A DNA stretch of 64,000 nt from Halolamina sediminis (GTDB lineage: Archaea > Halobacteriota > Halobacteria > Halobacteriales > Haloferacaceae). Positions within the stretch are counted from its first letter, which is position 1. Every line of letters starts with the position of its first letter. The notes below the pieces were generated by a model, which was not told where the DNA came from, made no database searches, and worked only from the letters and a program-made list of their open reading frames with translations. The position numbers and the translations under genes are program-made. The stretch lies in NCBI RefSeq assembly GCF_001282785.1, contig NZ_CVUA01000001.1, positions 992,001-1,056,000 on the forward strand, written 5' to 3'. Shown piece after piece: positions 7,637-15,686 of this stretch.

Positions 7637-9121
7637 TCAGTAGGACTTCGCGAAGTACGCCGTCTCGTCGGCGTCGTCGCCACAGACCGCACACGCCGCG
7701 TCGTCGTCGAGCACGTCGTCGTGGTGTTTCTCCTCGTCGTCGGGGAACGGAACCATCACGATCTCGGCGGCCATCTGGTCGGCGATCTCCTCCTCGCAGG
7801 CCTCGTCGCCGCACCACGGCGCCTTCACGTAGCCGCCGTGCTGGCCGAGCGTGCCGAGGATGCCCGCACGATCGTCGGCGTCGCGGACGTTCTCCTCGAT
7901 GTTCTCCTCCGCTTCTGCGAACAGCTTGGCGTAGACGGTGTCGAGTTCGTCACGGACCGACTCGGTGACGCCGTCGCGCTCGAGCGTGACCTCCTCGCCG
8001 TCGGGGCGGTGGACCGCCGTGATCTCGCCGTCCTCGACCTCGTGGGGCCCGATCTCGAAGCGGACGGGGACGCCCTTGAGCTCCCACTCGTTGAACTTGA
8101 ACCCGGGGTTGCGCTCGTCGCGGTCGTCGAGTTCGACGCGGACGCCGGCGTCCTCGAGGTCGTCGGCGACGCCCTCGGCGTAGTCGAGCACTTCCTCCTT
8201 GGTGTCGGACTGGTAGATGGGGACGATCACGACCTGCTCGGGCGCGAGCGTCGGGGGGAGTACGAGCCCCTGCTCGTCGGAGTGAGTCATGATCAGCGCG
8301 CCCAGCGAACGCCAGGAGAACCCCCACGAGGTCGTGTGGGCGACGCGCTCTTCCTCGTCCTCGTCGCTGTAGGTGATGTCGAACGCCTCCGCGAACGACT
8401 GGCCGAGGTGGTGGGAGGTCGCGCCCTGCACCGACTTCCCGTCGGGCATCAGCGCCTCGACGGTCGTCGTCGTGTCGGCCCCGGGGAACTTGTCGTGGTC
8501 GGGCTTCTGCCCGCGCATCACGGGGATCGCGAGCACGTCCTCGTACACCTCCTCGTACTGGTCGAGGCGGGTGAGCGTCTCCTCCCACGCCTCCTCGTCG
8601 GTCTCGTGGGCGGTGTGGCCCTCCTGCCAGAGGAACTCCTTGGTGCGGAAGAACGGCTTCGTCTCTGTCGCCTCCCAGCGAACCACCGAGGCCCACTGAT
8701 TGACTCGGAGGGGGAGGTCACGGTGGCTGCGGATCCACTGAGACATGTACGGCGCGATGATGGACTCGGAGGTGGGTCGGACCGCGAGCCGCTCCTCCAG
8801 TTCCTCGTGGCCGCCGTGGGTGACCCACGCGACTTCGGGGTCGAACCCCTCGACGATGTCCTTCTCGCGTTCGAGGTAGGATTCGGGAATGAACAGCGGA
8901 AAGTAGGCGTTCTGGACGCCGGTGTCCTTGAACCGGGCGTCGAGTTCGCCCTGTACTCGCTCCCAGAGGCCGTACGCCCGCGGGCGGGCGACGATGAACC
9001 CGGACATCCCCTCCGGGCCGTAGTTGGTCAGCCCCGCCTTCCGACAGACTTCGGCGTACCAGTCGCCGGTCGCGTACTCCTTGGACTCGGTGATCCCGAG
9101 CGTCTGGTCGTCGTCGCTCAT
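7637..9121 (-). CDS. proS: Proline--tRNA ligase, archaeal type
   Basis: A protein of 494 residues, the usual length of archaeal/eukaryal-type ProRS without the bacterial editing insert. Class II features are visible: RPTSESIIAPYMSQWIRSHRDLPLR (motif 2 region is RTKEFLWQEGHTAH) and the C-terminal motif 3 region. The C-terminal domain holds a zinc-binding Cys set (CGDEACEEE, CAVCGDD) and ends in Tyr, as in this subfamily, where the terminal carboxylate contacts the active site. It attaches Pro to tRNA-Pro in the cytoplasm. Confidence 0.97.
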   Translation of the reverse strand: MSDDDQTLGITESKEYATGDWYAEVCRKAGLTNYGPEGMSGFIVARPRAYGLWERVQGELDARFKDTGVQNAYFPLFIPESYLEREKDIVEGFDPEVAWVTHGGHEELEERLAVRPTSESIIAPYMSQWIRSHRDLPLRVNQWASVVRWEATETKPFFRTKEFLWQEGHTAHETDEEAWEETLTRLDQYEEVYEDVLAIPVMRGQKPDHDKFPGADTTTTVEALMPDGKSVQGATSHHLGQSFAEAFDITYSDEDEEERVAHTTSWGFSWRSLGALIMTHSDEQGLVLPPTLAPEQVVIVPIYQSDTKEEVLDYAEGVADDLEDAGVRVELDDRDERNPGFKFNEWELKGVPVRFEIGPHEVEDGEITAVHRPDGEEVTLERDGVTESVRDELDTVYAKLFAEAEENIEENVRDADDRAGILGTLGQHGGYVKAPWCGDEACEEEIADQMAAEIVMVPFPDDEEKHHDDVLDDDAACAVCGDDADETAYFAKSY

Positions 9122-9167
9122 ACGCCGACGAAGTGGTGGTCACGGCTTAAAACGTCCGAAGCACCCG

Positions 9168-9695
9168 TCAGCGCTCGCCCGGGAACGGCACGCCGGTCTC
9201 GACGGTCACGTCCCGCGGCTCGCTGTTTTCGTAGACGAACCGCCCACGGAACGTCCCGCCGTCGAGTACGACGGGCAGCCACTCGCGGTCGGTCGGCCAC
9301 ATCTCGTCGAACGGGAGGTCGTCGACGGAAAACCACTCGGGGTCGGCCTCGTCGGTCTCCTCGGGCGTGCCCGCGTACTCGGTCACGCGGAACACGTGGA
9401 CGACGGCGTCCCAGTCGTCCGAGCGGTAGACGAACTCCCCGGCCTTCTCCGGGTCGAGCACGTCGATACCGACCTCTTCGCGGACTTCACGGACCACGCA
9501 CTCCTTGGGCGTCTCGGCCTCCTCGACTTTCCCGCCGGGGCCGACCCACTGCCCGCTGCCGACGCCGCGTTTCTTGTGGATGAGGAGCGTTTCAGTGTCC
9601 TCGTCGCCGGCCGACTGTTCGTCGCCGGCCGCACCGACGACGAGGTGACACAGCGTCGCCGCGGGCAGTTCGCCGACGGGGTCGTCCTCGAACAC
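9168..9695 (-). CDS. Nudix hydrolase, MutT/MTH1-like
   Basis: A protein of 175 residues. The Nudix box is clear: GGKVEEAETPKECVVREV followed by REEVGI. The QWVGPGGKVE context and the C-terminal WFSVDDLPFDEMWPTD resemble MTH1-type enzymes that clean oxidised purine nucleotides, so 8-oxo-dGTP hydrolysis is possible but not shown. It lies 46 bases upstream of proS on the same strand. Confidence 0.88.
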   Translation of the reverse strand: MFEDDPVGELPAATLCHLVVGAAGDEQSAGDEDTETLLIHKKRGVGSGQWVGPGGKVEEAETPKECVVREVREEVGIDVLDPEKAGEFVYRSDDWDAVVHVFRVTEYAGTPEETDEADPEWFSVDDLPFDEMWPTDREWLPVVLDGGTFRGRFVYENSEPRDVTVETGVPFPGER

Positions 9696-9753
9696 GCCCG
9701 GGGGTTGGCCGGCACGGGAAAAAGGATGTCGCCCCGCTACCGGTTTGGGAAGG

Positions 9754-9759
9754 CTTTTA
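9754..9759 (+). promoter_or_regulatory. TATA-like box of the FttA/aCPSF1 gene
   Basis: CTTTTA within GGCTTTTACTGC lies 123-128 bases before the ATG. Transcription would start near 9780 and leave an untranslated leader of about 100 bases, which is long for this leaderless genome. Confidence 0.4.
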
Positions 9760-9841
9760 CTGCCGCGCGGAAATACCTCCGGGTAAGCGGGTTCTCGCCG
9801 TACTTTCCCGCGCGGCTACACCGGAGAGAATCACCGCCACT

Positions 9842-9869
9842 CTCGCGTCGGGTACGCTGTCGACGCGAG
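9842..9869 (+). promoter_or_regulatory. Perfect hairpin in the FttA leader
   Basis: CTCGCGTCG and CGACGCGAG form a perfect 9-bp stem around a 10-base loop. It ends 12 bases before the ATG at 9882, where it could mask translation initiation or be a site for self-cleavage by the encoded nuclease. Confidence 0.5.
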
Positions 9870-9881
9870 CGTCTTCGACAT

Positions 9882-11813
9882 ATGAGTCAAGTAGATACGC
9901 AACTCGAGGAGTTGAAAAGTGAGATCGAGGCAGAGATCCCGTCCACGATCTCCATTACCGACGTGAAGTACGAGGGGCCGGAGCTGGTGGTCTACACCCG
10001 CGACCCCAAGGAGTTCGCCGGCGACGGCAACCTGGTCCGCCAGCTCGCCTCCAAGCTTCGCAAGCGCATCACGGTCCGCCCGGATCCCGACGTGCTCTCG
10101 CGGCCCGCCGAGGCCCGCGAGAAGGTCATGGACGTGATCCCGGAGGAAGCCGGGGTCGAGGACCTGGACTTCCACGAGGACACCGGCGAGGTCGTCATCG
10201 AGGCCGAGAAGCCCGGTATGGTGATCGGCCGACACGGCTCCACGCTCCGGGAGATCACCCGCGAAGTGGGCTGGACCCCCGAGGTCGTCCGCACGCCGCC
10301 GATCGAGTCCTCCACCGTCTCGAACGTCCGGAACTTCCTGAAGCAGGAACGGCAGGAGCGCCGCGAGATCCTCGAACGCGTCGGCCGGCAGATTCACCGC
10401 GAGGAGATGGCCGACGAGCAGTGGGTCCGGATCACCACGCTAGGCTGCTGTCGCGAGGTCGGTCGCGCCGCGTTCATCCTCAACACCGCGGAGACGCGCG
10501 TGCTGGTCGACTGCGGCGACAAGCCTGGTGCCGAGGGCGAGGTGCCGTACCTCCAGATCCCCGAGGCGCTGGGCGCCGGCGCCCAGAACCTCGACGCGGT
10601 CGTGCTGACCCACGCCCACCTCGACCACTCCGCGCTGATCCCTCTCCTCTTCAAGTACGGCTACGACGGCCCGATCTACTGCACGGAGCCGACGCGGGAC
10701 CTGATGGGGCTGCTCACGCTCGACTACCTCGACGTGGCCGCGAAGGAGGGTCGCACGCCCCCGTACGACTCCGCGCAGGTGCGCGAGGCCATCAAGCACT
10801 GCATCCCGCTGGAGTACGGCGACGTGACCGACATCGCGCCCGACCTGAAGCTCACGTTCCACAACGCGGGCCACATCCTCGGCTCGGCCGTCTCGCACTT
10901 CCACGTCGGCGACGGGCTGTACAACGTCGCGTTCTCGGGCGACATCCACTACGACGACACGCGGCTGTTCAACGGCGCGGTCAACGACTTCCCCAGGGTC
11001 GAGGCGCTGGTGATGGAGTCCACCTACGGCGGCCGGAACGACTACCAAACCGATCAGGAGGACTCCGAACGCCGGCTGATCGAGGTGATCAACGAAGCCC
11101 ACGAGAAGGGCGGGAAGGTGTTGATCCCGGCGTTCGCGGTCGGGCGGTCACAGGAGATCATGCTCGTCATCGAGGAGGCGATGCGGACCGGGAAGATCCC
11201 GGAGATGCCGGTCCACCTCGACGGGATGATCTGGGAGGCGACGGCGATCCACACCACCTATCCCGAGTACCTGCGTGACGACCTGCAGGACCGCATCTTC
11301 CACGAGGACGAGAACCCGTTCCTCGCCGAACAGTTCAACCACATCGACGGCGGCGAGGACGAGCGCCAGGAGGTCGTCGACGAGGGACCGTCGATCATCC
11401 TCTCCACCTCCGGGATGGTCACCGGCGGGCCGATCATGTCGTGGCTGCGCCACCTCGGCAGCGATCAGGACTCCACGCTCACCTTCGTCGGCTACCAGGC
11501 CCAGGGGACCCTCGGCCGGCGTATCCAGAACGGCTGGGACGAGATCCCCGTCTCGGACTTCGGATCCGGCCGCGACGGTCGCAGTTCGAAGCTCACGCTG
11601 AAGATGGACGTCGAGACCGTCGACGGCTTCTCCGGCCACGCCGACCGCGAGGGGCTGATGAACTTCGTCCGGAACATGAGTCCGCGCCCGGAGAAGGTGC
11701 TCTGTGTCCACGGCGACGAGAGTTCCGTGCAGGACTTCTCCTCGGCGCTGTACCACGAGTTCAACATGCGCACGTTCGCGCCGAAGAACTTGGAGACGTT
11801 CCGGTTCAAATAG
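9882..11813 (+). CDS. fttA: Transcription termination factor / beta-CASP ribonuclease FttA (aCPSF1)
   Basis: A protein of 643 residues, the family's usual length. The N-terminal KH domains include the GxxG motif in KPGMVIGRHGSTLREIT (about residues 110-125). The metallo-beta-lactamase part has THAHLDHSAL (HxHxDH zinc ligands), HILGSAV and FSGDIHYDD. The beta-CASP part has MESTYGGRND, GFSGHADREG and VLCVHGD. In archaea aCPSF1/FttA cleaves nascent RNA at U-rich ends and terminates transcription with the polymerase. ATG 9882 starts the conserved MSQVDTQLEELKSEI; the open frame upstream is spurious. Confidence 0.97.
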   Translation: MSQVDTQLEELKSEIEAEIPSTISITDVKYEGPELVVYTRDPKEFAGDGNLVRQLASKLRKRITVRPDPDVLSRPAEAREKVMDVIPEEAGVEDLDFHEDTGEVVIEAEKPGMVIGRHGSTLREITREVGWTPEVVRTPPIESSTVSNVRNFLKQERQERREILERVGRQIHREEMADEQWVRITTLGCCREVGRAAFILNTAETRVLVDCGDKPGAEGEVPYLQIPEALGAGAQNLDAVVLTHAHLDHSALIPLLFKYGYDGPIYCTEPTRDLMGLLTLDYLDVAAKEGRTPPYDSAQVREAIKHCIPLEYGDVTDIAPDLKLTFHNAGHILGSAVSHFHVGDGLYNVAFSGDIHYDDTRLFNGAVNDFPRVEALVMESTYGGRNDYQTDQEDSERRLIEVINEAHEKGGKVLIPAFAVGRSQEIMLVIEEAMRTGKIPEMPVHLDGMIWEATAIHTTYPEYLRDDLQDRIFHEDENPFLAEQFNHIDGGEDERQEVVDEGPSIILSTSGMVTGGPIMSWLRHLGSDQDSTLTFVGYQAQGTLGRRIQNGWDEIPVSDFGSGRDGRSSKLTLKMDVETVDGFSGHADREGLMNFVRNMSPRPEKVLCVHGDESSVQDFSSALYHEFNMRTFAPKNLETFRFK

Positions 11814-11837
11814 CCGTAACGGCCCCTTCGACGCGTC

Positions 11838-12701
11838 TCAACTGTCGACGACCTCGGCCGGATCGACGACCTCGCCCGACAGTTCGTCGACGCCGACCTG
11901 ATCGCAGTACTCCACCAGCGGGCACGCCTCCGGGCCGTCGAGACACGCCGGCTCGCGAGCGGTGCAGTACTCCCGGCCGAACTGGATCATCGCGGTGTGG
12001 CCGAACCCGCACTTCTCGCCGGGGACGGCGGCATCGATGGCCCGTCGGACCTGCTCGTGGTCGGCGTCGGCGGGCGCGAGCCCCATCCGGCGGGCGATCC
12101 GGTGGACGTGCGTGTCGACGGGGAAGACGCCGTTGCGACCCCCGGAGAACAGTAGCACGCAGTCGGCCGTCTTCGGGCCGACGCCCTTCATCTCCAAGAG
12201 TGTCTCCCGGACGTCGCCGGGGTCGCCGGACTTCACGAACTCGTCGAAGCCGTCGGCGCCACCGTACCCCTCGACGACGCGGCCGGCGAGGCGGATGATC
12301 GTCTCCGATTTCTGATTGTACAGCCCTGCGGAGGAGATCGTTTCGGCGAGTTCGTCCTGTGCGGCGGCGGCGAGGGACTCGGCGAGGTCGGTCTCGTCAC
12401 CTCCCTCCTCGCCGGCTCCACTCGCCGGCGAGCCGTACCGGCTCATGAGACTGTTGTGGGCCGGCTGGCTGGCCTTGTCGCTGGTGTTCTGACTCAGGAT
12501 CGTCCGGACCAGACACTCGAACCCCTCCCGGCCGCCGTAGGCCTTCTGCCAGTACATCTCGCCGAGTTCGTCGACGACTGCCTCGGCCCGACTGGCTGGT
12601 TCGCCGTCGTCGACGGCCGTGACCGCTTCCCCGCCGCCGTCCGGGCCGCCACTGATGTTCCTCGATGGCTCGTCCGCACGCTCCTCGGCGTCGTCGTTCA
12701 T
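11838..12701 (-). CDS. nth: Endonuclease III (DNA glycosylase/AP lyase)
   Basis: A protein of 287 residues including a disordered acidic N-terminus of about 45 residues. The helix-hairpin-helix GVGPKTADCV carries the catalytic Lys, and PVDTHVHRIARR carries the catalytic Asp. Four Cys near the C-terminus (CTAREPAC, then LDGPEAC, then PLVEYC) would bind a 4Fe-4S cluster, but spacing is C-x6-C-x6-C-x5-C instead of the classical x6, x2, x5. It removes oxidised pyrimidines in base excision repair. It is convergent with fttA, 24 bases apart. Confidence 0.93.
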   Translation of the reverse strand: MNDDAEERADEPSRNISGGPDGGGEAVTAVDDGEPASRAEAVVDELGEMYWQKAYGGREGFECLVRTILSQNTSDKASQPAHNSLMSRYGSPASGAGEEGGDETDLAESLAAAAQDELAETISSAGLYNQKSETIIRLAGRVVEGYGGADGFDEFVKSGDPGDVRETLLEMKGVGPKTADCVLLFSGGRNGVFPVDTHVHRIARRMGLAPADADHEQVRRAIDAAVPGEKCGFGHTAMIQFGREYCTAREPACLDGPEACPLVEYCDQVGVDELSGEVVDPAEVVDS

Positions 12702-12747
12702 ACCGAACGGTCCGGTCGGGGGACCAAAAACTGCGTGGCGAACGCCG

Positions 12748-13221
12748 TCAGCTCTCGCCGGGTTCGACGGTCAGCGTCAGCGTCAGCGCCGCGCCGTCGG
12801 CCAGCGCGTCGATCAGCTCCCGGTCCAGATCCGCGGCGGCGCCGTCGGCGCCGACGAAGACAGTTCGACCGTCGACGTACTCGCTGGTCCGGCCGACGAG
12901 GCTCCGGTCGCCCTCGAAGGTGATTTCCGGGTCGCCTCGGCCGGTGATCGTGTCCGTCAGCGTCTCCCCGCCGGAGTCGACCGCGAACTCGGCAGTGATC
13001 GTCGCTTCGCTCGACTGGCAGGCGTCGACGAATGTGTCGTCGAAGTCGGCTGGGGTCGTGTCGGCTTCGACGCCGACGATACAGTCGCCGGCGGGGGTGA
13101 GCCAGTCGTCCGTGGTCACCTCGACGGTGCTCCCGTGCTCGCCGGAGACGTTCTCGTGGCCACGCGCGCGAATTCGCTCGACGTGGCCCGTTTCGGTGCT
13201 CGTCGCGTCCGCGTCGTTCAT
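12748..13221 (-). CDS. DUF371 family protein
   Basis: A protein of 157 residues with the DUF371 hallmarks: RARGHENVSGEHGSTVEVT, then LTPAGDCIVGVEAD, then VGRTSEYVDGRTVFVGADGAA. The family is archaeal, small and of unknown function. It precedes nth on the same strand with a 46-base gap. Confidence 0.88.
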   Translation of the reverse strand: MNDADATSTETGHVERIRARGHENVSGEHGSTVEVTTDDWLTPAGDCIVGVEADTTPADFDDTFVDACQSSEATITAEFAVDSGGETLTDTITGRGDPEITFEGDRSLVGRTSEYVDGRTVFVGADGAAADLDRELIDALADGAALTLTLTVEPGES

Positions 13222-13502
13222 GCCTGCGGGTCGGCGACGCCCCGGGAAGTGTCTGCCGGACCGGGTCGACCTCCCGACGAGTGTGTGAGTCCGTGTCGGG
13301 CGGTAGAGGCCGTGTGACGCAATTACACCCGTGAACCACCGAAGAATTTAACTACGCTACTACCTTACGCTGAGGTACCAGAACGCCTCCGGCGCTGGTG
13401 GCACCGCACGCAGAATGATCGGGAACTCTTATCCACGATTTGCTGCGGCCCCACGAGCGTCCGCTGTGTCCGGAGGGCGGATGGTACAGAGGTTCGATTA
13501 GC
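13222..13502. other. Divergent promoter region of the DUF371 and coiled-coil genes
   Basis: A gene-free stretch of 281 bases. Two AT-rich TATA-like sites are visible, GAATTTAACT near 13344 and CTCTTATCC near 13427. The second is placed to serve the + strand gene, leaving a leader of about 45-50 bases. I see no ORF. Confidence 0.4.
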
Positions 13503-14426
13503 ATGGTAACGAAACAGGACGTACTCGAGAAGTACGACATCGAAGCACTGAGTGAAGAAGACAACGTCGATCTCCCCGAGGAGAAGCTGGAGAACGGCTC
13601 CAAGGGCGAGCTGATCAAGCTCGCCGGCCAGCTCCGGGATCGACGGAACGACCTGAACCAGATCGCCTCCGAGCGCGCCTCCAAGCGCGACGATCTGAAC
13701 GCCAAGACCCGCGAGAAGGTCGACGAGGCACAGGAGCATCGCGAGCAGCGCGACGAGCTCAACGAGCAGGTTCAGGAGCACAAGGAGAGCCGGAACGAGC
13801 TCAACGCCGACGCGAACGAGCTGTTCGACGAGGTCGAGGAGATGAAGGAGGACCTCGAGCTCGACGACGGCAAGGACGCCGAGGAGCTCCGCGAGGAGAT
13901 CGAGGACCTCGAGTTCAAACAGCAGACCGAAGTGCTCTCGGCTGAGGAGGAGCGCGAACTCATCGAGAAGATCGAGGACAAGCGCGAGCAGCTCGCCGAG
14001 CGCGAGGAGAAGGTCGATCAGAGCGACGAGCTCGAGGAGAAGATCGAGAAGGCCGAGGAGGTTCGCTCGGAGGCCAGCCAGCACCACCAGAAGGTGACGG
14101 AGCTGGCGGACAAGGCCCAGGAGCACCACAACGAGATGATCGAGGCCTACCGCGAGGCCGACGAGATCCGTGACGAGGCCGACGAGATGCACGAGCTGTT
14201 CGTCGAGGCTCAGGAGGCGGCCGACCGCCACCACGAGGACTTCGTCCGCGTCCAGAAGCGCCTGCGCGAGCTCGACAAGGAGGAAGAGGAAGAGCGCAAG
14301 GACGAGCGCGAGCAGAAGATGGAAGAGGAGAAAGAAGAGGCCGAGGAGATCTACCAGAAGTTCAAGGAAGGCGAGACCCTCGACACCGAGGACCTGATGA
14401 AGCTGCAGAAGACCGGCCTGCTGTAA
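13503..14426 (+). CDS. Archaeal coiled-coil protein (COG1340-like)
   Basis: A protein of 307 residues that is almost entirely coiled coil from residue 35 to 285, made of Glu/Lys/Arg-rich heptads (DELNEQVQEHKESRNELNA and similar). This matches a widespread archaeal family once mis-named phosphoserine phosphatase; it may have a structural or chromosome-related role, but function is not established. ATG 13503 gives the conserved MVTKQDVLEKYDIEAL start. The C-terminus EGETLDTEDLMKLQKTGLL is conserved in haloarchaea as I recall. Confidence 0.88.
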   Translation: MVTKQDVLEKYDIEALSEEDNVDLPEEKLENGSKGELIKLAGQLRDRRNDLNQIASERASKRDDLNAKTREKVDEAQEHREQRDELNEQVQEHKESRNELNADANELFDEVEEMKEDLELDDGKDAEELREEIEDLEFKQQTEVLSAEEERELIEKIEDKREQLAEREEKVDQSDELEEKIEKAEEVRSEASQHHQKVTELADKAQEHHNEMIEAYREADEIRDEADEMHELFVEAQEAADRHHEDFVRVQKRLRELDKEEEEERKDEREQKMEEEKEEAEEIYQKFKEGETLDTEDLMKLQKTGLL

Positions 14427-14447
14427 CGTTTCGGAGAATCGCTTCCG

Positions 14448-14452
14448 TTTTT
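14448..14452 (+). terminator. T5 tract after the coiled-coil gene
   Basis: TTTTT 22 bases past the stop codon fits the U-rich termination sites that archaeal polymerase and FttA use. Hairpins follow downstream at 14467-14535. Confidence 0.35.
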
Positions 14453-14466
14453 CGACGCCGCAACGA

Positions 14467-14535
14467 GCCGCCAGCGGCGGCGTTAACGAGAGCCACTGGC
14501 TCTCGTTCGCCAACCAGAACGCTTCGCGTTCTGGT
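14467..14535. repeat. Three consecutive short-loop hairpins
   Basis: GCCGCC-AGC-GGCGGC (about 14467-14481), AACGAGAGCC-ACT-GGCTCTCGTT (14485-14507) and ACCAGAACGC-TTC-GCGTTCTGGT (14513-14535) follow one another with 3-6 bases between. All have 3-base loops and the last two have perfect 10-bp stems. They resemble the hairpin string at 28764-28865 in design. Confidence 0.7.
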
Positions 14536-14593
14536 GACGCCGTCGCCGCCGTTTCGGCCATCCTTTTTGTAGTACCGCGCCGCAGTAGCGCTC

Positions 14594-15604
14594 ATGACCG
14601 ACACGAACGACCGACTGGGACGGTTCCTCCTCGTCGCCGGCGGCACGCTCGTCACGCTGGTGGCGGCCTGGCTGCTGTTCGTCGAGTTCGCGGCGGACCT
14701 CGCGGATCTGCTCGGGATCCTGCTCGTGTTTGCGTTCGCGGCCGGCGCCGTCCGGATGCTGGCCAACGTCGCCGGGAGCCAGTTCCCGGCGTACAACGTC
14801 GCGGAGGTCGGCGTCGAGGGGCCGATCACCCGCGACGGCGGCGGCAACGCCCCCATCCCGAGCGGCCCGGTGGGCGCGACCGCAGACGAGATCGCCGACC
14901 AGATCGATCGGGCCGACGACGATCCTGCGGTCGACGCGCTGCTCGTCAAGCTCAACACCCCCGGCGGCGAGGTGGTCCCGAGCGAGGACATCCGCAACGC
15001 CGCCGAACGGTTCGACGGCCCCACCGTCGCCTACGCGACCGACGTGTGTGCGAGCGGCGGCTACTGGATCGCGTCGGGCTGTGACGAGATCTGGGCACGC
15101 GAGCCGTCGATCGTCGGCTCGATCGGCGTGATCGGCTCCCGCCCGAACGTCGCCGACCTCGCCGACCGACTGGGGGTCAGCTACGAGCAGTTCACCGCCG
15201 GCGAGTACAAGGACGCCGGCACGCCGCTGAAGGAGATCGACGACGAGGAACGGAAGTATCTTCAGAGCCTGATCGACGGGCTGTACGACCGCTTCGTCGA
15301 CCGCGTCGCCGAGGGCCGGGAGCTGAGCGAAGGGGAGATCCGGGACACCGAGGCCCGGATCTACCTGGGGACCGAGGCAGCCGAGATGGGGCTGATCGAC
15401 GAGATCGGCACCCGCGAGGACGTCACCGACAGCCTCGAAACGGAACTCGGTCAGGAGGTCGCCGTCCGGGAGTTCGAACCCCAGCGCGGCCCGCTCGCCC
15501 GCGTGGGAATGGGTGCACGTTCGGTCGCGTACGCCTTCGGCGCCGGGCTCGCCAGCCGCGTCACCGGCGAGGACGGGGGGCTCGACTTCCGGTTCCGGGC
15601 GTGA
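14594..15604 (+). CDS. sppA: Signal peptide peptidase SppA (S49 family)
   Basis: A protein of 336 residues. Two N-terminal membrane segments (about 10-30 and 38-55) anchor it. The protease domain shows LLVKLNTPGGEVVPSEDI, the catalytic Ser in CASGGYWIAS and the catalytic Lys in AGEYKDAGTPLK, the Ser/Lys dyad of SppA. The short 'SppA N-domain-less' form is normal for archaea. It degrades leftover signal peptides in or at the membrane. The following gene starts 82 bases later. Confidence 0.93.
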   Translation: MTDTNDRLGRFLLVAGGTLVTLVAAWLLFVEFAADLADLLGILLVFAFAAGAVRMLANVAGSQFPAYNVAEVGVEGPITRDGGGNAPIPSGPVGATADEIADQIDRADDDPAVDALLVKLNTPGGEVVPSEDIRNAAERFDGPTVAYATDVCASGGYWIASGCDEIWAREPSIVGSIGVIGSRPNVADLADRLGVSYEQFTAGEYKDAGTPLKEIDDEERKYLQSLIDGLYDRFVDRVAEGRELSEGEIRDTEARIYLGTEAAEMGLIDEIGTREDVTDSLETELGQEVAVREFEPQRGPLARVGMGARSVAYAFGAGLASRVTGEDGGLDFRFRA

Positions 15605-15656
15605 GCGTGCCCGCCCCGATCGAGCGTTCGTGTGATCTTGTGGGGCCGACCCGAAG

Positions 15657-15662
15657 CTTAAC
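15657..15662 (+). promoter_or_regulatory. TATA box of the DUF373 gene
   Basis: CTTAAC sits 25-30 bases before the GTG at 15687, the spacing expected for a leaderless haloarchaeal transcript. This supports the GTG as the start. Confidence 0.55.
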
Positions 15663-15686
15663 GTCGCGGCGCCCCTCGCTCCGCCC

